In this document: positions 1-7,992 of the stretch, piece after piece
Numbering within the stretch: the stretch's first letter is position 1
Layout of the letters: every line of letters begins with the position of its first letter
Assembly: GCA_018780035.1 (NCBI GenBank)
Contig: JADMKE010000006.1
Location: 47,961 to 111,960 of the forward strand
Direction of reading: 5' to 3'
DNA length: 64,000 bases
Source: Candidatus Sericytochromatia bacterium
GTDB lineage: Bacteria > Cyanobacteriota > Sericytochromatia > UBA7694
Notes under the pieces: generated by a model
Told to the model about the DNA's origin: nothing
The model's input: the letters and a program-made list of their open reading frames with translations, nothing else
The model's database searches: none
Translations under genes and position numbers: made by a program

Positions 1-41
1 TTTTGTCACTCCTTGTGCACGTTGTGCAGGTGTTTTGGTTA

Positions 42-2357
42 TTATGGCACGTGCACGGGGGCTTCAGACAAGTCGATTGCCGCTGCGGGGTCGGCCCCAA
101 AGAGCACCTGCAAGCGCTCTCCCAGACGTGTATTGCGGTGTTTGAGCCGTTCGTTCTGCGCGGCCCGTTCGATTGCCCAGGGGTCTCCCATCAGCACCAG
201 TAATTTCTGGGCGCGGGTCATGCCGGTATAGAGCAGATTGCGCTGCAACATGATGTGGTGTTGGCGGGTCAGCAGCAGAATCACCACCGGGAATTCCGCC
301 CCCTGGGATTTGTGAATCGTGAGGGCATAGGCCAGATCCAGTTCCTGCAATTGTTCGTCTGCGATTTCCACCGTTTTATCCACAAAGGCCACCTTCAGCC
401 GCCGTTCGCCGGGATAGACTTCAACCACCTGGCCGAGATCGCCGTTAAAAATCTCCAATTCGTAATTGTTTTTGAGCTGGATGACCCGATCCCCCAAGCG
501 CAAGCGCTGATGACTGACCTGTACCTCGGCTTCGGGCGTCAGGCTGGCCGGGGCGGGATTGAGGACGGCCTGCAATGCGCGGTTGAGGGCTTGGGTGCCA
601 ATTTGGCCTTTGCGCATTGGGCAGAGCACCTGAATATCTGTCGGGGCATAACCGGCGGCAGGCAGGCGGCGCGACACCAAATCCAGCAATTGGGTGGTGG
701 TGTCGTCGGGCTGGGTGCAGGCGATAAAAAACGCATCTTCGCTGCGGTTGCGCCCCGTGGGAGGCAAAAGCACCGGCGGCTCGCCTTGATTGACCCGGTG
801 GGCATTGCGCACAATGCGACTGGCCTGGGCCTGGCGGTAGATTTCGGTTAACTTTACAGCGGGAATCACCTTACTCTGCAGCAATTCTGCCAGCACAGCG
901 CCGGGGCCGACCGAGGGCAATTGATCACTGTCGCCGATCAGAATCAGGCGGCAGGCGTCGGGCAGGGCCTTGAGCAGGTCGTTAAACAGGGTCATTTCAA
1001 CCATTGAGATCTCATCGAGCAGCACCAGATCGCTTTTGAGAGGCTCGTCGGCACCGCGAATAAAACACTTGAGCTGGGGATCAAATTCCAGCAGGCGATG
1101 CAGAGTCAGGGCCTCATCGCCAGTTACCTCTGAGAGCCGCCGGGCAGCCCGGCCCGTGGGCGAGGCCAGTTTGTAGCGCAGCTTTTGATCTTTAAACCAA
1201 GCCAAAATGGCTTTGCTGACCGTTGTTTTGCCTGTGCCCGGCCCGCCTGTTAAGATCATGACCTTGTGGCGCACAGCCGCTTCGATCGCCTGGCGCTGGC
1301 CCTCTGAAAAATCCATTTTTTGCTCAGCTTGGTAATTCTCCAGCCAAGCTGCAAAGCGGTCGGAATCCAAAGGCGGCAAATCGCTCAAGAGTTCTTTTAA
1401 GCGCTCGGCGGCTTCTTGTTCGGCTTTGCCGTAGCGGTAGAGGTAGATATCATACAGGGGCGGGGTGTTGGGCGCCGTGGGGGTGAGGCGCAATTCGGGC
1501 CAGAGTTCGCGCTCGCTGAGCAACTTTTCCAGGGCTGCGGCGATCTCATTTTGGGGCAGGCCCAACAACTGGCTGGCCTGTGTCAGCAAATCAGGCAGGG
1601 GCAGTGAGAGGTGCCCATCGCGCAGGGCCATTTGCAAAACATGTTTGATGCCCACCTGTAAGCGGTCGGGGTGGTTGGCCAGCCAGGGCAAAGCCTGACT
1701 CTCGGCCAGCAGGCGCGCAAAGCGATCGGCACTGGCAAAGCCCTGGCCCCAGAGCCGGGCCAAATCATAGGGCTGGTTCTGCAAGGCTTGAGCGGCTTGG
1801 GTGCCGTATTCTTTGAATAGCCTGGGTGCCAGTTGTGGGGAGAGACCGAAGCGGTTTAAAAATTGCAGCAGGGGTTGCAGGCCGCGCTGTTCACGCCAAC
1901 TGGCAAGAATCTGAACCACTTTGCGCTCGCCCAGACCGGGAACTTCTTCCAAGCGTTCGGGGGCTTGATCGAGAATCTGCAAAGTGGCTTCGCCAAAATG
2001 TTCGACCAGACGCTTGGCGGTCACTGGCCCCACCCCTCTGAGCTGGCCCGAAGCCAAAAAGCTCTCAATCCCCTCGGGACTGGTGGGCATGATACTTTCG
2101 TAACTCTGGACCCGGAATTGTTTGCCAAAGCGGGGGTGATTGACCCATTTGCCTTGAAAGGTTAAACGTTCGCCCTCTTTGACCAATGGCATATCTCCCA
2201 CCATCACGATCACTTTTTGGCTGGCGAGATCTTTGCAATGCAGCACCGTATAACCGCTCTCTTCGGATTGAAAGCTGATCTCGCGAACCCGTCCCTCTAC
2301 GCTGATCAGCGAGTTGGAGGAGAGGGCAGAATCGGGGGCAGAATCGGGGCCAGACAT
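42..2357 (-). CDS. recD2: RecD2-type ATP-dependent DNA helicase
   Basis: A 771-residue superfamily 1B 5'-3' helicase. An N-terminal OB-like and helix-hairpin-helix region (about residues 15-230, including GVGPVTAKRL and VPGLGERKV) precedes the motor. Walker A GGPGTGKTT lies near residue 370, Walker B LLDEISMVE near 445, GDSDQLPSVGPG near 480, and TIHKSQGAEF near 700. The length and the long N-terminal extension fit RecD2, the form found in bacteria without RecBCD, rather than the shorter RecD subunit; no recB or recC is nearby. Such helicases act in recombination and replication-fork repair. The ATG at 2357 gives a short Ser/Asp-rich leader before the conserved LISVEGRVREI. The gene is transcribed divergently from the flavoprotein at 2527. 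The family is clear; the cellular role is inferred. Confidence 0.95.
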   Translation of the reverse strand: MSGPDSAPDSALSSNSLISVEGRVREISFQSEESGYTVLHCKDLASQKVIVMVGDMPLVKEGERLTFQGKWVNHPRFGKQFRVQSYESIMPTSPEGIESFLASGQLRGVGPVTAKRLVEHFGEATLQILDQAPERLEEVPGLGERKVVQILASWREQRGLQPLLQFLNRFGLSPQLAPRLFKEYGTQAAQALQNQPYDLARLWGQGFASADRFARLLAESQALPWLANHPDRLQVGIKHVLQMALRDGHLSLPLPDLLTQASQLLGLPQNEIAAALEKLLSERELWPELRLTPTAPNTPPLYDIYLYRYGKAEQEAAERLKELLSDLPPLDSDRFAAWLENYQAEQKMDFSEGQRQAIEAAVRHKVMILTGGPGTGKTTVSKAILAWFKDQKLRYKLASPTGRAARRLSEVTGDEALTLHRLLEFDPQLKCFIRGADEPLKSDLVLLDEISMVEMTLFNDLLKALPDACRLILIGDSDQLPSVGPGAVLAELLQSKVIPAVKLTEIYRQAQASRIVRNAHRVNQGEPPVLLPPTGRNRSEDAFFIACTQPDDTTTQLLDLVSRRLPAAGYAPTDIQVLCPMRKGQIGTQALNRALQAVLNPAPASLTPEAEVQVSHQRLRLGDRVIQLKNNYELEIFNGDLGQVVEVYPGERRLKVAFVDKTVEIADEQLQELDLAYALTIHKSQGAEFPVVILLLTRQHHIMLQRNLLYTGMTRAQKLLVLMGDPWAIERAAQNERLKHRNTRLGERLQVLFGADPAAAIDLSEAPVHVP

Positions 2358-2464
2358 GGGATACGCCTCATGGGAAAGTAATCAGGGATGGCTGCACAAA
2401 AACAGACAGCTAAAACAGATCGATTAAATACAGAAGTATACAATTTGAGTGGGGGGCAGGTCAA

Positions 2465-2502
2465 TTGGATATAGAATACCGTCTATGGTATATTGGTGGT
2501 AT
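2465..2502 (+). promoter_or_regulatory. Promoter with operator-like half-sites ahead of the flavoprotein gene
   Basis: TTGGAT (2465-2470) and TATATT (2489-2494) are 18 bp apart and form a plausible promoter. In the spacer sits an inverted repeat ATACC (2476-2480)/GGTAT (2487-2491), with a third half-site GGTAT at 2498-2502, exactly 11 bp (one helical turn) from the second. ATACC/GGTAT resembles half-sites of CsoR/CstR-family sensors, which often control sulfur or disulfide-reductase genes. The regulator assignment is an inference; no such regulator is encoded in the window. Confidence 0.5.
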
Positions 2503-2526
2503 ATTTTTGAGATCAGGAGTATCTAT

Positions 2527-3873
2527 ATGCAAATCGTGATTATTGGTGGTGATGCGGCAGGCATGAGTGCGGCCATGCAGATTCGCAGGCGGCAGCCTGA
2601 TTGGCCTGTGACAGTCTTTGAAAAAGGTGAAAACACCTCTTATGGGGCCTGCGGCATTCCCTATTTTTTCAGCGGCGATGTGGCCCAGCTCGACGATTTG
2701 GTGGTGGTTTCACCCGAGAGCTTTCGCAAAAAAGGGCTGGATTTGCATATGGGGCATACCGTTGAAGCGGTTTTGCCCGCTCAAAAACAAATTCAAGTCC
2801 GCAATGCCCAAGGCGAAACCTTTCTGCAGTCTTATGACCGGCTTTTGATTGCCACGGGCGCGGCCCCGATTGTGCCACCCTGGCCGGGACTCGACTTGGA
2901 AGGGGTGATGCCGATCAAAACTCTGGCCGACTCGCGCCGTCTCGACGCCCTGATTCAGGCCGGGCGCCGCAAAGTCGTAATTGTGGGGGCTGGATATATT
3001 GGCTTGGAAATGGCTGAAGGACTCAAAAAACGTGGTTTGGATGTGACGGTGGTCGAAAAGCTGGCGGGGGTGATGGGCCAATTGCATGCCAAGGTGACTG
3101 AACAGGTCAGTGCGGAACTGGCCCGCCACGAAGTCACGCTTAAACTGGGTGTCACTGTGCAGGGCTTTGGTGGCCAGGCGGGTTCTGTCACAGAGGTTCA
3201 AACCGATCAAGGCAGCTTGCCTGCGGATTTGGTTTTGGTCTGCCTGGGGGTTCGCCCCAATTTGCCCTTCCTCAAAGAGGCTGGGCTGGTTGTGGGGGCA
3301 AGCGGCGCGCTGGCCGTGAATGAAAAGCAGCAAACCTCAGACCCGGATATTTACGCCGCAGGCGACTGTGCCGAGGCCTTTCACCGCGTTTTGGAAAAAC
3401 CCGTGTATATTCCCCTGGCGCTAACAGCCAATCGCCAGGGCCGTGTCGCAGGCACCGTGCTTTCTGGCGGCGAAGATCGCTTTCCGGGGGTGGTCGGCAG
3501 TGCTGTGACCAAGGTTTTTGATCAGGTGATTGCCCGCACCGGAGCGGATCTCCTTAGCTTGGAAAAAGCGGGCATTCCCTACCGTTTGGCCGAAGCCCAA
3601 GCACCGGCTCAGGCCCATTATTACCAGGGACATGGTCAGGTTTGGGTGCAATTGGTGTATCATGCCGAAAATTTGCGCCTCTTGGGTGCGTTGATGGTGG
3701 GCAACGACCCCAGTTTGGCCAAACGCTGTGATATTGTCGCTACGGCGATCACTGCCAAAATGTCGGTATTGGACTTGTCTGAGCTGGATTTGACTTATGC
3801 CCCGCCTTTTGCACCGGTTTGGGATCCCATTCTGCAGGCGGCCAATAAAGCCCGTTTTCAGCTTTTGAGTTGA
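2527..3873 (+). CDS. FAD/NAD(P)-dependent disulfide reductase, CoA-disulfide reductase/NADH oxidase type
   Basis: A 448-residue pyridine-nucleotide disulfide oxidoreductase. The FAD-binding GGDAAGMSAAMQIRR motif is at the N terminus, and the single active-site cysteine lies in SYGACGIPYF (about residue 43), as in CoA-disulfide reductases and NADH oxidases. The second Rossmann motif VGAGYIGLEMAEGL lies near residues 156-170, the FAD-ribityl motif YAAGDCAE near 278, and a dimerisation domain is at the C terminus. There is no C-terminal rhodanese domain, so it is the short form. It probably reduces CoA disulfide/persulfide or O2 in the cytosol with NAD(P)H. An ATG 26 codons upstream is in frame, but the start at 2527 has AGGAG at 2515-2519 and begins exactly at the conserved FAD motif. 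Confidence 0.88.
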   Translation: MQIVIIGGDAAGMSAAMQIRRRQPDWPVTVFEKGENTSYGACGIPYFFSGDVAQLDDLVVVSPESFRKKGLDLHMGHTVEAVLPAQKQIQVRNAQGETFLQSYDRLLIATGAAPIVPPWPGLDLEGVMPIKTLADSRRLDALIQAGRRKVVIVGAGYIGLEMAEGLKKRGLDVTVVEKLAGVMGQLHAKVTEQVSAELARHEVTLKLGVTVQGFGGQAGSVTEVQTDQGSLPADLVLVCLGVRPNLPFLKEAGLVVGASGALAVNEKQQTSDPDIYAAGDCAEAFHRVLEKPVYIPLALTANRQGRVAGTVLSGGEDRFPGVVGSAVTKVFDQVIARTGADLLSLEKAGIPYRLAEAQAPAQAHYYQGHGQVWVQLVYHAENLRLLGALMVGNDPSLAKRCDIVATAITAKMSVLDLSELDLTYAPPFAPVWDPILQAANKARFQLLS

Positions 3874-3879
3874 AGCTGA

Positions 3880-4175
3880 TCAGCTGTTCAACCAGGGCAA
3901 AAGTGTCAACTGTTTCCCGTTTTCACCTCCCTCACTGCGGAGACTGGGCTGAAGCGCCAAGGGCGGCAGTTGAAAACAGGCCAGATCGCCCTGACTGAGC
4001 AAACTGCAGGGGCTATCAAAGGCCAATAAAACCAAGGCCGTACTGCCGGGATGCTCTTTTTCGCAGCTACCGTCATTTCAATCCGGCTGCTGCGACCGCG
4101 CAGGGCTTCGATTTCTTGCAAAATAGGCACGAGCAAAGACATGGAATGACTTCTGGATTTTGACGGTTTAGCCAC
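3880..4175 (-). pseudogene. Small protein gene interrupted by an apparent one-base frameshift
   Basis: From GTG 4175 or ATG 4142 one frame reads sensibly (MSLLVPILQEIEALRGR... to RIEM at about 4074). Thereafter another frame of the same strand carries the coding-like sequence (SCEKEHPGSTALVLLAFDS, ... SQGDLACFQLPPLALQPSL ...) to a TGA at 3880-3882. Codon choice in that second part (TTG, GCC, GAT, CTG) matches the neighbouring genes. The second frame is blocked upstream by a stop right at the junction, so loss of one base near 4072-4078 is the simplest explanation. The joined product would be about 98 residues, with no recognised family. It converges on the flavoprotein gene, 6 bp away. This could be a real pseudogene or a sequencing error. 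Confidence 0.55.
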
Positions 4176-4223
4176 TGTAACACAGTCCTGGTCTCCTTTT
4201 GGGCGGAGAATGAGTTGCAGGGG

Positions 4224-4252
4224 TTGTAAAGTTGTTAATGATTTGTTATAAT
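4224..4252 (+). promoter_or_regulatory. Sigma-70-type promoter for the 4331 gene
   Basis: TTGTAA at 4224-4229, a 17-bp spacer and a perfect TATAAT at 4247-4252 lie upstream of the small gene starting at 4331. The expected leader is about 70 nt. Confidence 0.7.
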
Positions 4253-4330
4253 CATGGCATTCTTAACTTTCTTAGCTGCGCTCCATAAATGCACTTATCC
4301 TTTCTTCCCCGGAGCGGAAAGGACATGCCC

Positions 4331-4756
4331 ATGCAGATCGAGTCCCGTCCTCTGAATTGGTCACAGGCTTCAACGCCTGCCGGACGGTTGTCTTCTGCCC
4401 CCCCTCTCCCCAAACCTTCGCTTTTAAAACAATTTTCAAGCGATCAGATTCAGGTCTCCCAGGTGCAAGGCCAGGCCTTGCCTCAACTGGAATTTCCGTT
4501 TGCGCTTGATGTTGAGCGCGATGCCACAGGCCTGATCCGTGTTGGTGGTTTTCCACCCGGCTGCCCCCCAGATATTCAAACGGTGATTGCCAGCGTTTTT
4601 CCGGGCGCACAAGACGTCCAGATTCTGGCTGAAACCCATGACCGTCCATTTGATACCTATACATTTTCGGTGGACGGCGCACTGTATAAATCGAGCTTTC
4701 TTTCCGGGGGCTTTGCCCCAAGTAAAAAGCTCAGTATTGAACCGTTTAAACACTGA
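4331..4756 (+). CDS. Hypothetical protein, about 141 residues
   Basis: No family was recognised. The N-terminal half (residues 1-50) is Pro/Ser-rich and probably disordered. The C-terminal half (about 55-141) looks folded, with alternating hydrophobic strands (IQTVIASVFPGAQDVQIL, DTYTFSVDGALYKSSF). There is no signal peptide or membrane segment. ATG 4331 was chosen because AAGGA at 4319-4323 is 7 nt upstream; the in-frame ATG at 4325 would be only 1 nt from it. The gene stands alone as a transcription unit, with its own promoter (4224-4252) and a strong terminator (4823-4846), which supports its being a real gene. Confidence 0.7.
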   Translation: MQIESRPLNWSQASTPAGRLSSAPPLPKPSLLKQFSSDQIQVSQVQGQALPQLEFPFALDVERDATGLIRVGGFPPGCPPDIQTVIASVFPGAQDVQILAETHDRPFDTYTFSVDGALYKSSFLSGGFAPSKKLSIEPFKH

Positions 4757-4822
4757 TTCAAAGCTGCCTTTGAGCATCCTGTTTAAACGCCCTGTCCCGT
4801 TTTGAGGACACCCCCAATTGTT

Positions 4823-4850
4823 GAGGGCCTGAAATTTCAGGCCCTCTTTT
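4823..4850 (+). terminator. Rho-independent terminator
   Basis: A perfect 24-bp palindrome, GAGGGCCTGAAA/TTTCAGGCCCTC (4823-4846), is followed by a T-rich run. It lies 66 bp after the 4331 gene and 8 bp before the end of the convergent VIT-VWA gene, so it may serve both directions. Confidence 0.85.
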
Positions 4851-4854
4851 TGTT

Positions 4855-7383
4855 CTAAATGCTGCTCTCCCAGAAAGGAGTGGGTGGGTTATCTGTTTGG
4901 AACAGGGTATCCCATTCTGTTTGCACCCCTGCTAATAGGGTCAAGATTTTTTCGACCAGCGGCAACAGTTGATTGGCTTGTATGCCGGGTGCTGCTAGAC
5001 CCTGCTGCAGCTCCAGCAATTCCCGTCGCAGCAAGCGCTGAAGTTGCGGCAAACGATCCGCCATGCTGCTGTGGGCCAAGGCTTTGAGCAGGCTTTCTCT
5101 GTTTTCTTGCAAGGCATGTGCCAGGGGCAAATCGCCTGCTTTGATGGCTTGGCAGAGTGCTTGACAGTGTGCGTGCAATTCACGGTAGGCTTCACTTAAA
5201 CCATTCTCGGGTCTGATTATCGCTGAGGATGGTCTTTCTTGCTTGGCTTCTGCAAGCGGCGGAGGGGGTGCAGCCGCTCTTTTGGCAAAGGGATTTTTCA
5301 GGCCCTTAAAGCCTTTGGGGGCTGGGGGGGCTGATTGTGTCCGAGGCATTGAAGCCGGTAGATCTTCCATCATCATGATTTCTGCTTCACCCGGTGGCGG
5401 CGCCGAGGGATAAGCGGCAGGCATCGGTGAAGGCATAGGAGCTGCACATATCATCGCTGCCTGCGGAGGCAAGGCTCCGGTAAAGCCCAGACTGAGCGCT
5501 CCTTCTTCCCATTGATCTGGCATTTCGACGGGTTGTACCACCGTTTTGACTTGGCCGCTGGGGTTGTTGATCGTGTCTTGATCAATGGCGATCAAAGCAG
5601 TGAGCCGCGAGAGCACGCCATGTTCACAGGAGAGGGTGATCATTTCCCTGCGCAAGCTGGGATCGCTGGGATTGAGGCGAAAGCGGTCTTCCAACTCACT
5701 CAGCCGGCGGCGGGCCCAGAGATGGCGCAGGGCATCTAATTCCATTGCGGGTGCCATTTCGGCGGGAAAGGCCTCGAAATTCAGGCTTTCTCCTTGGGCA
5801 TCTTTGCCCGTGAGCGTGACCGGCATCGGCGTTTTGCTGCGAAAGCAGAGGCTGAGTCCCCGGCCCACAAACAGATCGGGGATCCGGGCGGGTGTGAGAT
5901 CCTCCATTCCTGTTGTGGTTATTTTCAGGCCGGTTAACACGGGGTCGCCCATTTCTTGAGCGACGCCCCGCAGGGCTTCGTTGAGCTTCTCGCCAGGCAC
6001 AACAAAATGGGCGCTGCCACCGCCGAGGGCTGCGAGACGGTTGAGCAAAGCTTCGTTGACAGCGGTGTCGATGCCCACTGCAAAAACCCGACAATCGCCC
6101 AGATTTTGCTGCAAGCGTTTGAGCACGGCTGACTCGTCTCCAATTTGGCCGTCGGTCAGCAAGACCACCACCCGCTGTTTCAGGCTTGTGTCTTTTTGCT
6201 GCAAAGCCTGCAGTGAAACGCGCAGGGCGCCTTCCAATTCTGTGCCGCCTCGGGCGTTTAAACCGCTTAAAAATTGCTGTCCAGCAGCTTGTCCGGCTGG
6301 GTCGGCAGGCAAAAAATAGTTTCCTTGGGCCTGGCCAGCAGGTTCAAACCAATCCAATTGATCGTCAAAAGCCAAGATCGCAAAGCGATCTTCGGGGCCA
6401 AGCGCTTCGAGCAGCAGGCCACAGGCTTGGCTGGCCGAGACCATTTTTTCGCCCTCCATCGAGCCTGATCGATCGACCACAAAGACCACTTCGCGTGGGA
6501 CGCCGGCCCAAGTGCGGGCGGGTCCAGTCAATTGCAGAAGCCCGAAATAGCCCTCTTTCCAGCGGGTATAAAGCACCTGTGGCCTGACTTTGTCCTGGGC
6601 CAGACGCCAGCGCAACACAAAGTCGCGGTTGAGGCGCTCGTGTTCGCGGCTCAATTCAATTTCAAATCCTTCAGGGCCAATTGCCAATTGCAGGGCATGT
6701 TGGCTGCAACTCAGACCTGCGAGCTGGCTTTCGAGAATCTGCACCTTGATTGAAAAGTCCAAGCGGGGATCAAAACCGGGAGCCAGCAGGGGAGGGCTGA
6801 TGCGGGAGGCATCGGGCACGCGGTCAGTATCCAGGGCTGTGCCTTGGCCGCTGGCGGGGCGTTCCAGGGTTTCACCCGGCAGGTAGCGCGGTGCCACAAC
6901 CGTGGGCAGGCGCAATTCACAGAGCCCCAATTGGCTCAAGGGTAAAATTTGTGAATAGACCAGTTTCACACTCAGGCTTTCGCCGGGCATCAAATTGCCC
7001 AGACTGACCGTAAACACGCCTTCGCGCTCTTGTTCGAGCAAGGCAGCCCTGTGACCTTTTTCCAGGGCCGCTTGGTAATCTTGGCGGGCTTGGCCGCGCT
7101 CTTGGATCTGAGCGACAATGGTCCTCTCTCCGGCTCGCAGTTCAAAATGGCTGACCGCTGCCGCGCCAGGCAGGGGAAAAATATACACGGCTTCGATGGG
7201 CGAGCTGAGGTTGTTTTCAAAGCGCTGTTCGAGGCTGACTTCAGCGATCTGGGCTGCAACCCGAGCCCTAATTTGAACCCCCGCCAAAGGCAGGCGGCGC
7301 GTGCCACTGTCTGCCGCTATTTGCAGTCCTCCCCATTCCCATTTGGGGGCGGCTTCGAGAATCTCGGGTGAAAGTGTGGTCAT
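4855..7383 (-). CDS. VIT and von Willebrand factor A domain protein
   Basis: An 842-residue protein with an N-terminal VIT (vault/inter-alpha-trypsin) domain (about residues 15-150; EVSLEQRFENN, YIFPLPGAAAV) and a vWA domain (about 295-480). The MIDAS motif is intact: DRSGSMEG near 301, and VVVLLTDGQIGD. Residues of about 640-740 form a Pro/Ala-rich linker, and the C-terminal about 100 residues are helical. There is no evident signal peptide or sortase signal. VIT-vWA proteins bind metal-dependent protein ligands; the bacterial role is largely unknown. The start codon overlaps the stop of the MerR-like gene by 4 bp (7380-7383), so the two are translationally coupled and the regulator probably governs this gene. 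Confidence 0.9.
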   Translation of the reverse strand: MTTLSPEILEAAPKWEWGGLQIAADSGTRRLPLAGVQIRARVAAQIAEVSLEQRFENNLSSPIEAVYIFPLPGAAAVSHFELRAGERTIVAQIQERGQARQDYQAALEKGHRAALLEQEREGVFTVSLGNLMPGESLSVKLVYSQILPLSQLGLCELRLPTVVAPRYLPGETLERPASGQGTALDTDRVPDASRISPPLLAPGFDPRLDFSIKVQILESQLAGLSCSQHALQLAIGPEGFEIELSREHERLNRDFVLRWRLAQDKVRPQVLYTRWKEGYFGLLQLTGPARTWAGVPREVVFVVDRSGSMEGEKMVSASQACGLLLEALGPEDRFAILAFDDQLDWFEPAGQAQGNYFLPADPAGQAAGQQFLSGLNARGGTELEGALRVSLQALQQKDTSLKQRVVVLLTDGQIGDESAVLKRLQQNLGDCRVFAVGIDTAVNEALLNRLAALGGGSAHFVVPGEKLNEALRGVAQEMGDPVLTGLKITTTGMEDLTPARIPDLFVGRGLSLCFRSKTPMPVTLTGKDAQGESLNFEAFPAEMAPAMELDALRHLWARRRLSELEDRFRLNPSDPSLRREMITLSCEHGVLSRLTALIAIDQDTINNPSGQVKTVVQPVEMPDQWEEGALSLGFTGALPPQAAMICAAPMPSPMPAAYPSAPPPGEAEIMMMEDLPASMPRTQSAPPAPKGFKGLKNPFAKRAAAPPPPLAEAKQERPSSAIIRPENGLSEAYRELHAHCQALCQAIKAGDLPLAHALQENRESLLKALAHSSMADRLPQLQRLLRRELLELQQGLAAPGIQANQLLPLVEKILTLLAGVQTEWDTLFQTDNPPTPFWESSI

Positions 7384-7886
7384 GGCAATTTTTCTCCTTG
7401 GGGGGGTAACCCCGTTTTTTCGAGCTGATCGAGTACGGCTTCGAGGGTCTGTATGAGGCTGGCCCGGTCGCGCAGTTTCCAGTCGGAACTCAATTTGAGA
7501 CTCAGGCCCGGCTCCAGCGCGATTTCGAGCCAGTGCAGGGCCTTTAATTTTTGCTGGGGCAATTTGGGAACCTGCTCCAGCAGGGTTTGCAGTTCAGCTG
7601 CCGTCAATCCAAACAGGCGTTGCTGAATCTGGGCCAGAGAATACCCCTGGTTTTGTAAGGCCTTGACCAGCGTGGCCTGTAAGACATGCTGAGGGCCATA
7701 GCGGGCTTGGCGCTTTTCAATTTGGGGTGAATCAAGCAGGCCCAAACTGGTGTAATAGCGCAATGTTCGCCCATCGGGGCGGGCTGAAATGCGCCGATCG
7801 GCCCCACCCGCCAAGAGACCATAGTGCTCAAGAGCAGCAACCACGGCTTCTGCCAGTTCATCGAGGGTCAAGTTTGTGTGGTTCAT
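7380..7886 (-). CDS. MerR-family transcriptional regulator
   Basis: A 168-residue protein. The central part RTLRYYTSLGLLDSP, then RYGPQHVLQATLVKALQNQG and YSLAQIQQRL, is the winged helix-turn-helix of MerR-type regulators, preceded by about 40 residues of helical extension. The C-terminal half (about 110-168) would be the effector or dimerisation part; it holds no cysteine cluster that would suggest metal sensing. It is the first gene of an operon with the VIT-vWA gene and sits under a promoter carrying an inverted repeat, so autoregulation is likely. The ATG at 7886 lies almost at the predicted transcription start, suggesting a leaderless or near-leaderless mRNA. Confidence 0.8.
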   Translation of the reverse strand: MNHTNLTLDELAEAVVAALEHYGLLAGGADRRISARPDGRTLRYYTSLGLLDSPQIEKRQARYGPQHVLQATLVKALQNQGYSLAQIQQRLFGLTAAELQTLLEQVPKLPQQKLKALHWLEIALEPGLSLKLSSDWKLRDRASLIQTLEAVLDQLEKTGLPPQGEKLP

Positions 7887-7922
7887 GACAGTATAATAAT
7901 AAAATTACTGTAATACTGTCAA
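7887..7922 (-). promoter_or_regulatory. Promoter and inverted-repeat operator of the MerR/VIT-vWA operon
   Basis: On the minus strand, TTGACA (7922-7917), an 18-bp spacer and TATTAT (7898-7893) place the start of transcription at about the ATG 7886. The same DNA is bounded by an inverted repeat GACAGTAT (7887-7894)/ATACTGTC (7913-7920). A dyad covering the spacer is typical of MerR-regulated promoters. The intergenic region also serves the divergent gene at 7993. Confidence 0.65.
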
Positions 7923-7992
7923 GTTAAATTTTTCGCGGGGCAGGATGGGCTGAGTTACAATGCAATCAGCAATTAGGATAGGAAACGCGATC

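Noticed and set aside
255..851. A 198-codon plus-strand frame opposite recD2
   Set aside because: Lies wholly antisense to conserved helicase motifs; an artefact of GC-rich codon use.
2449..2526. A 26-codon N-terminal extension of the flavoprotein
   Set aside because: It overlaps the promoter/operator, and the AGGAG-preceded ATG 2527 begins exactly at the FAD motif.
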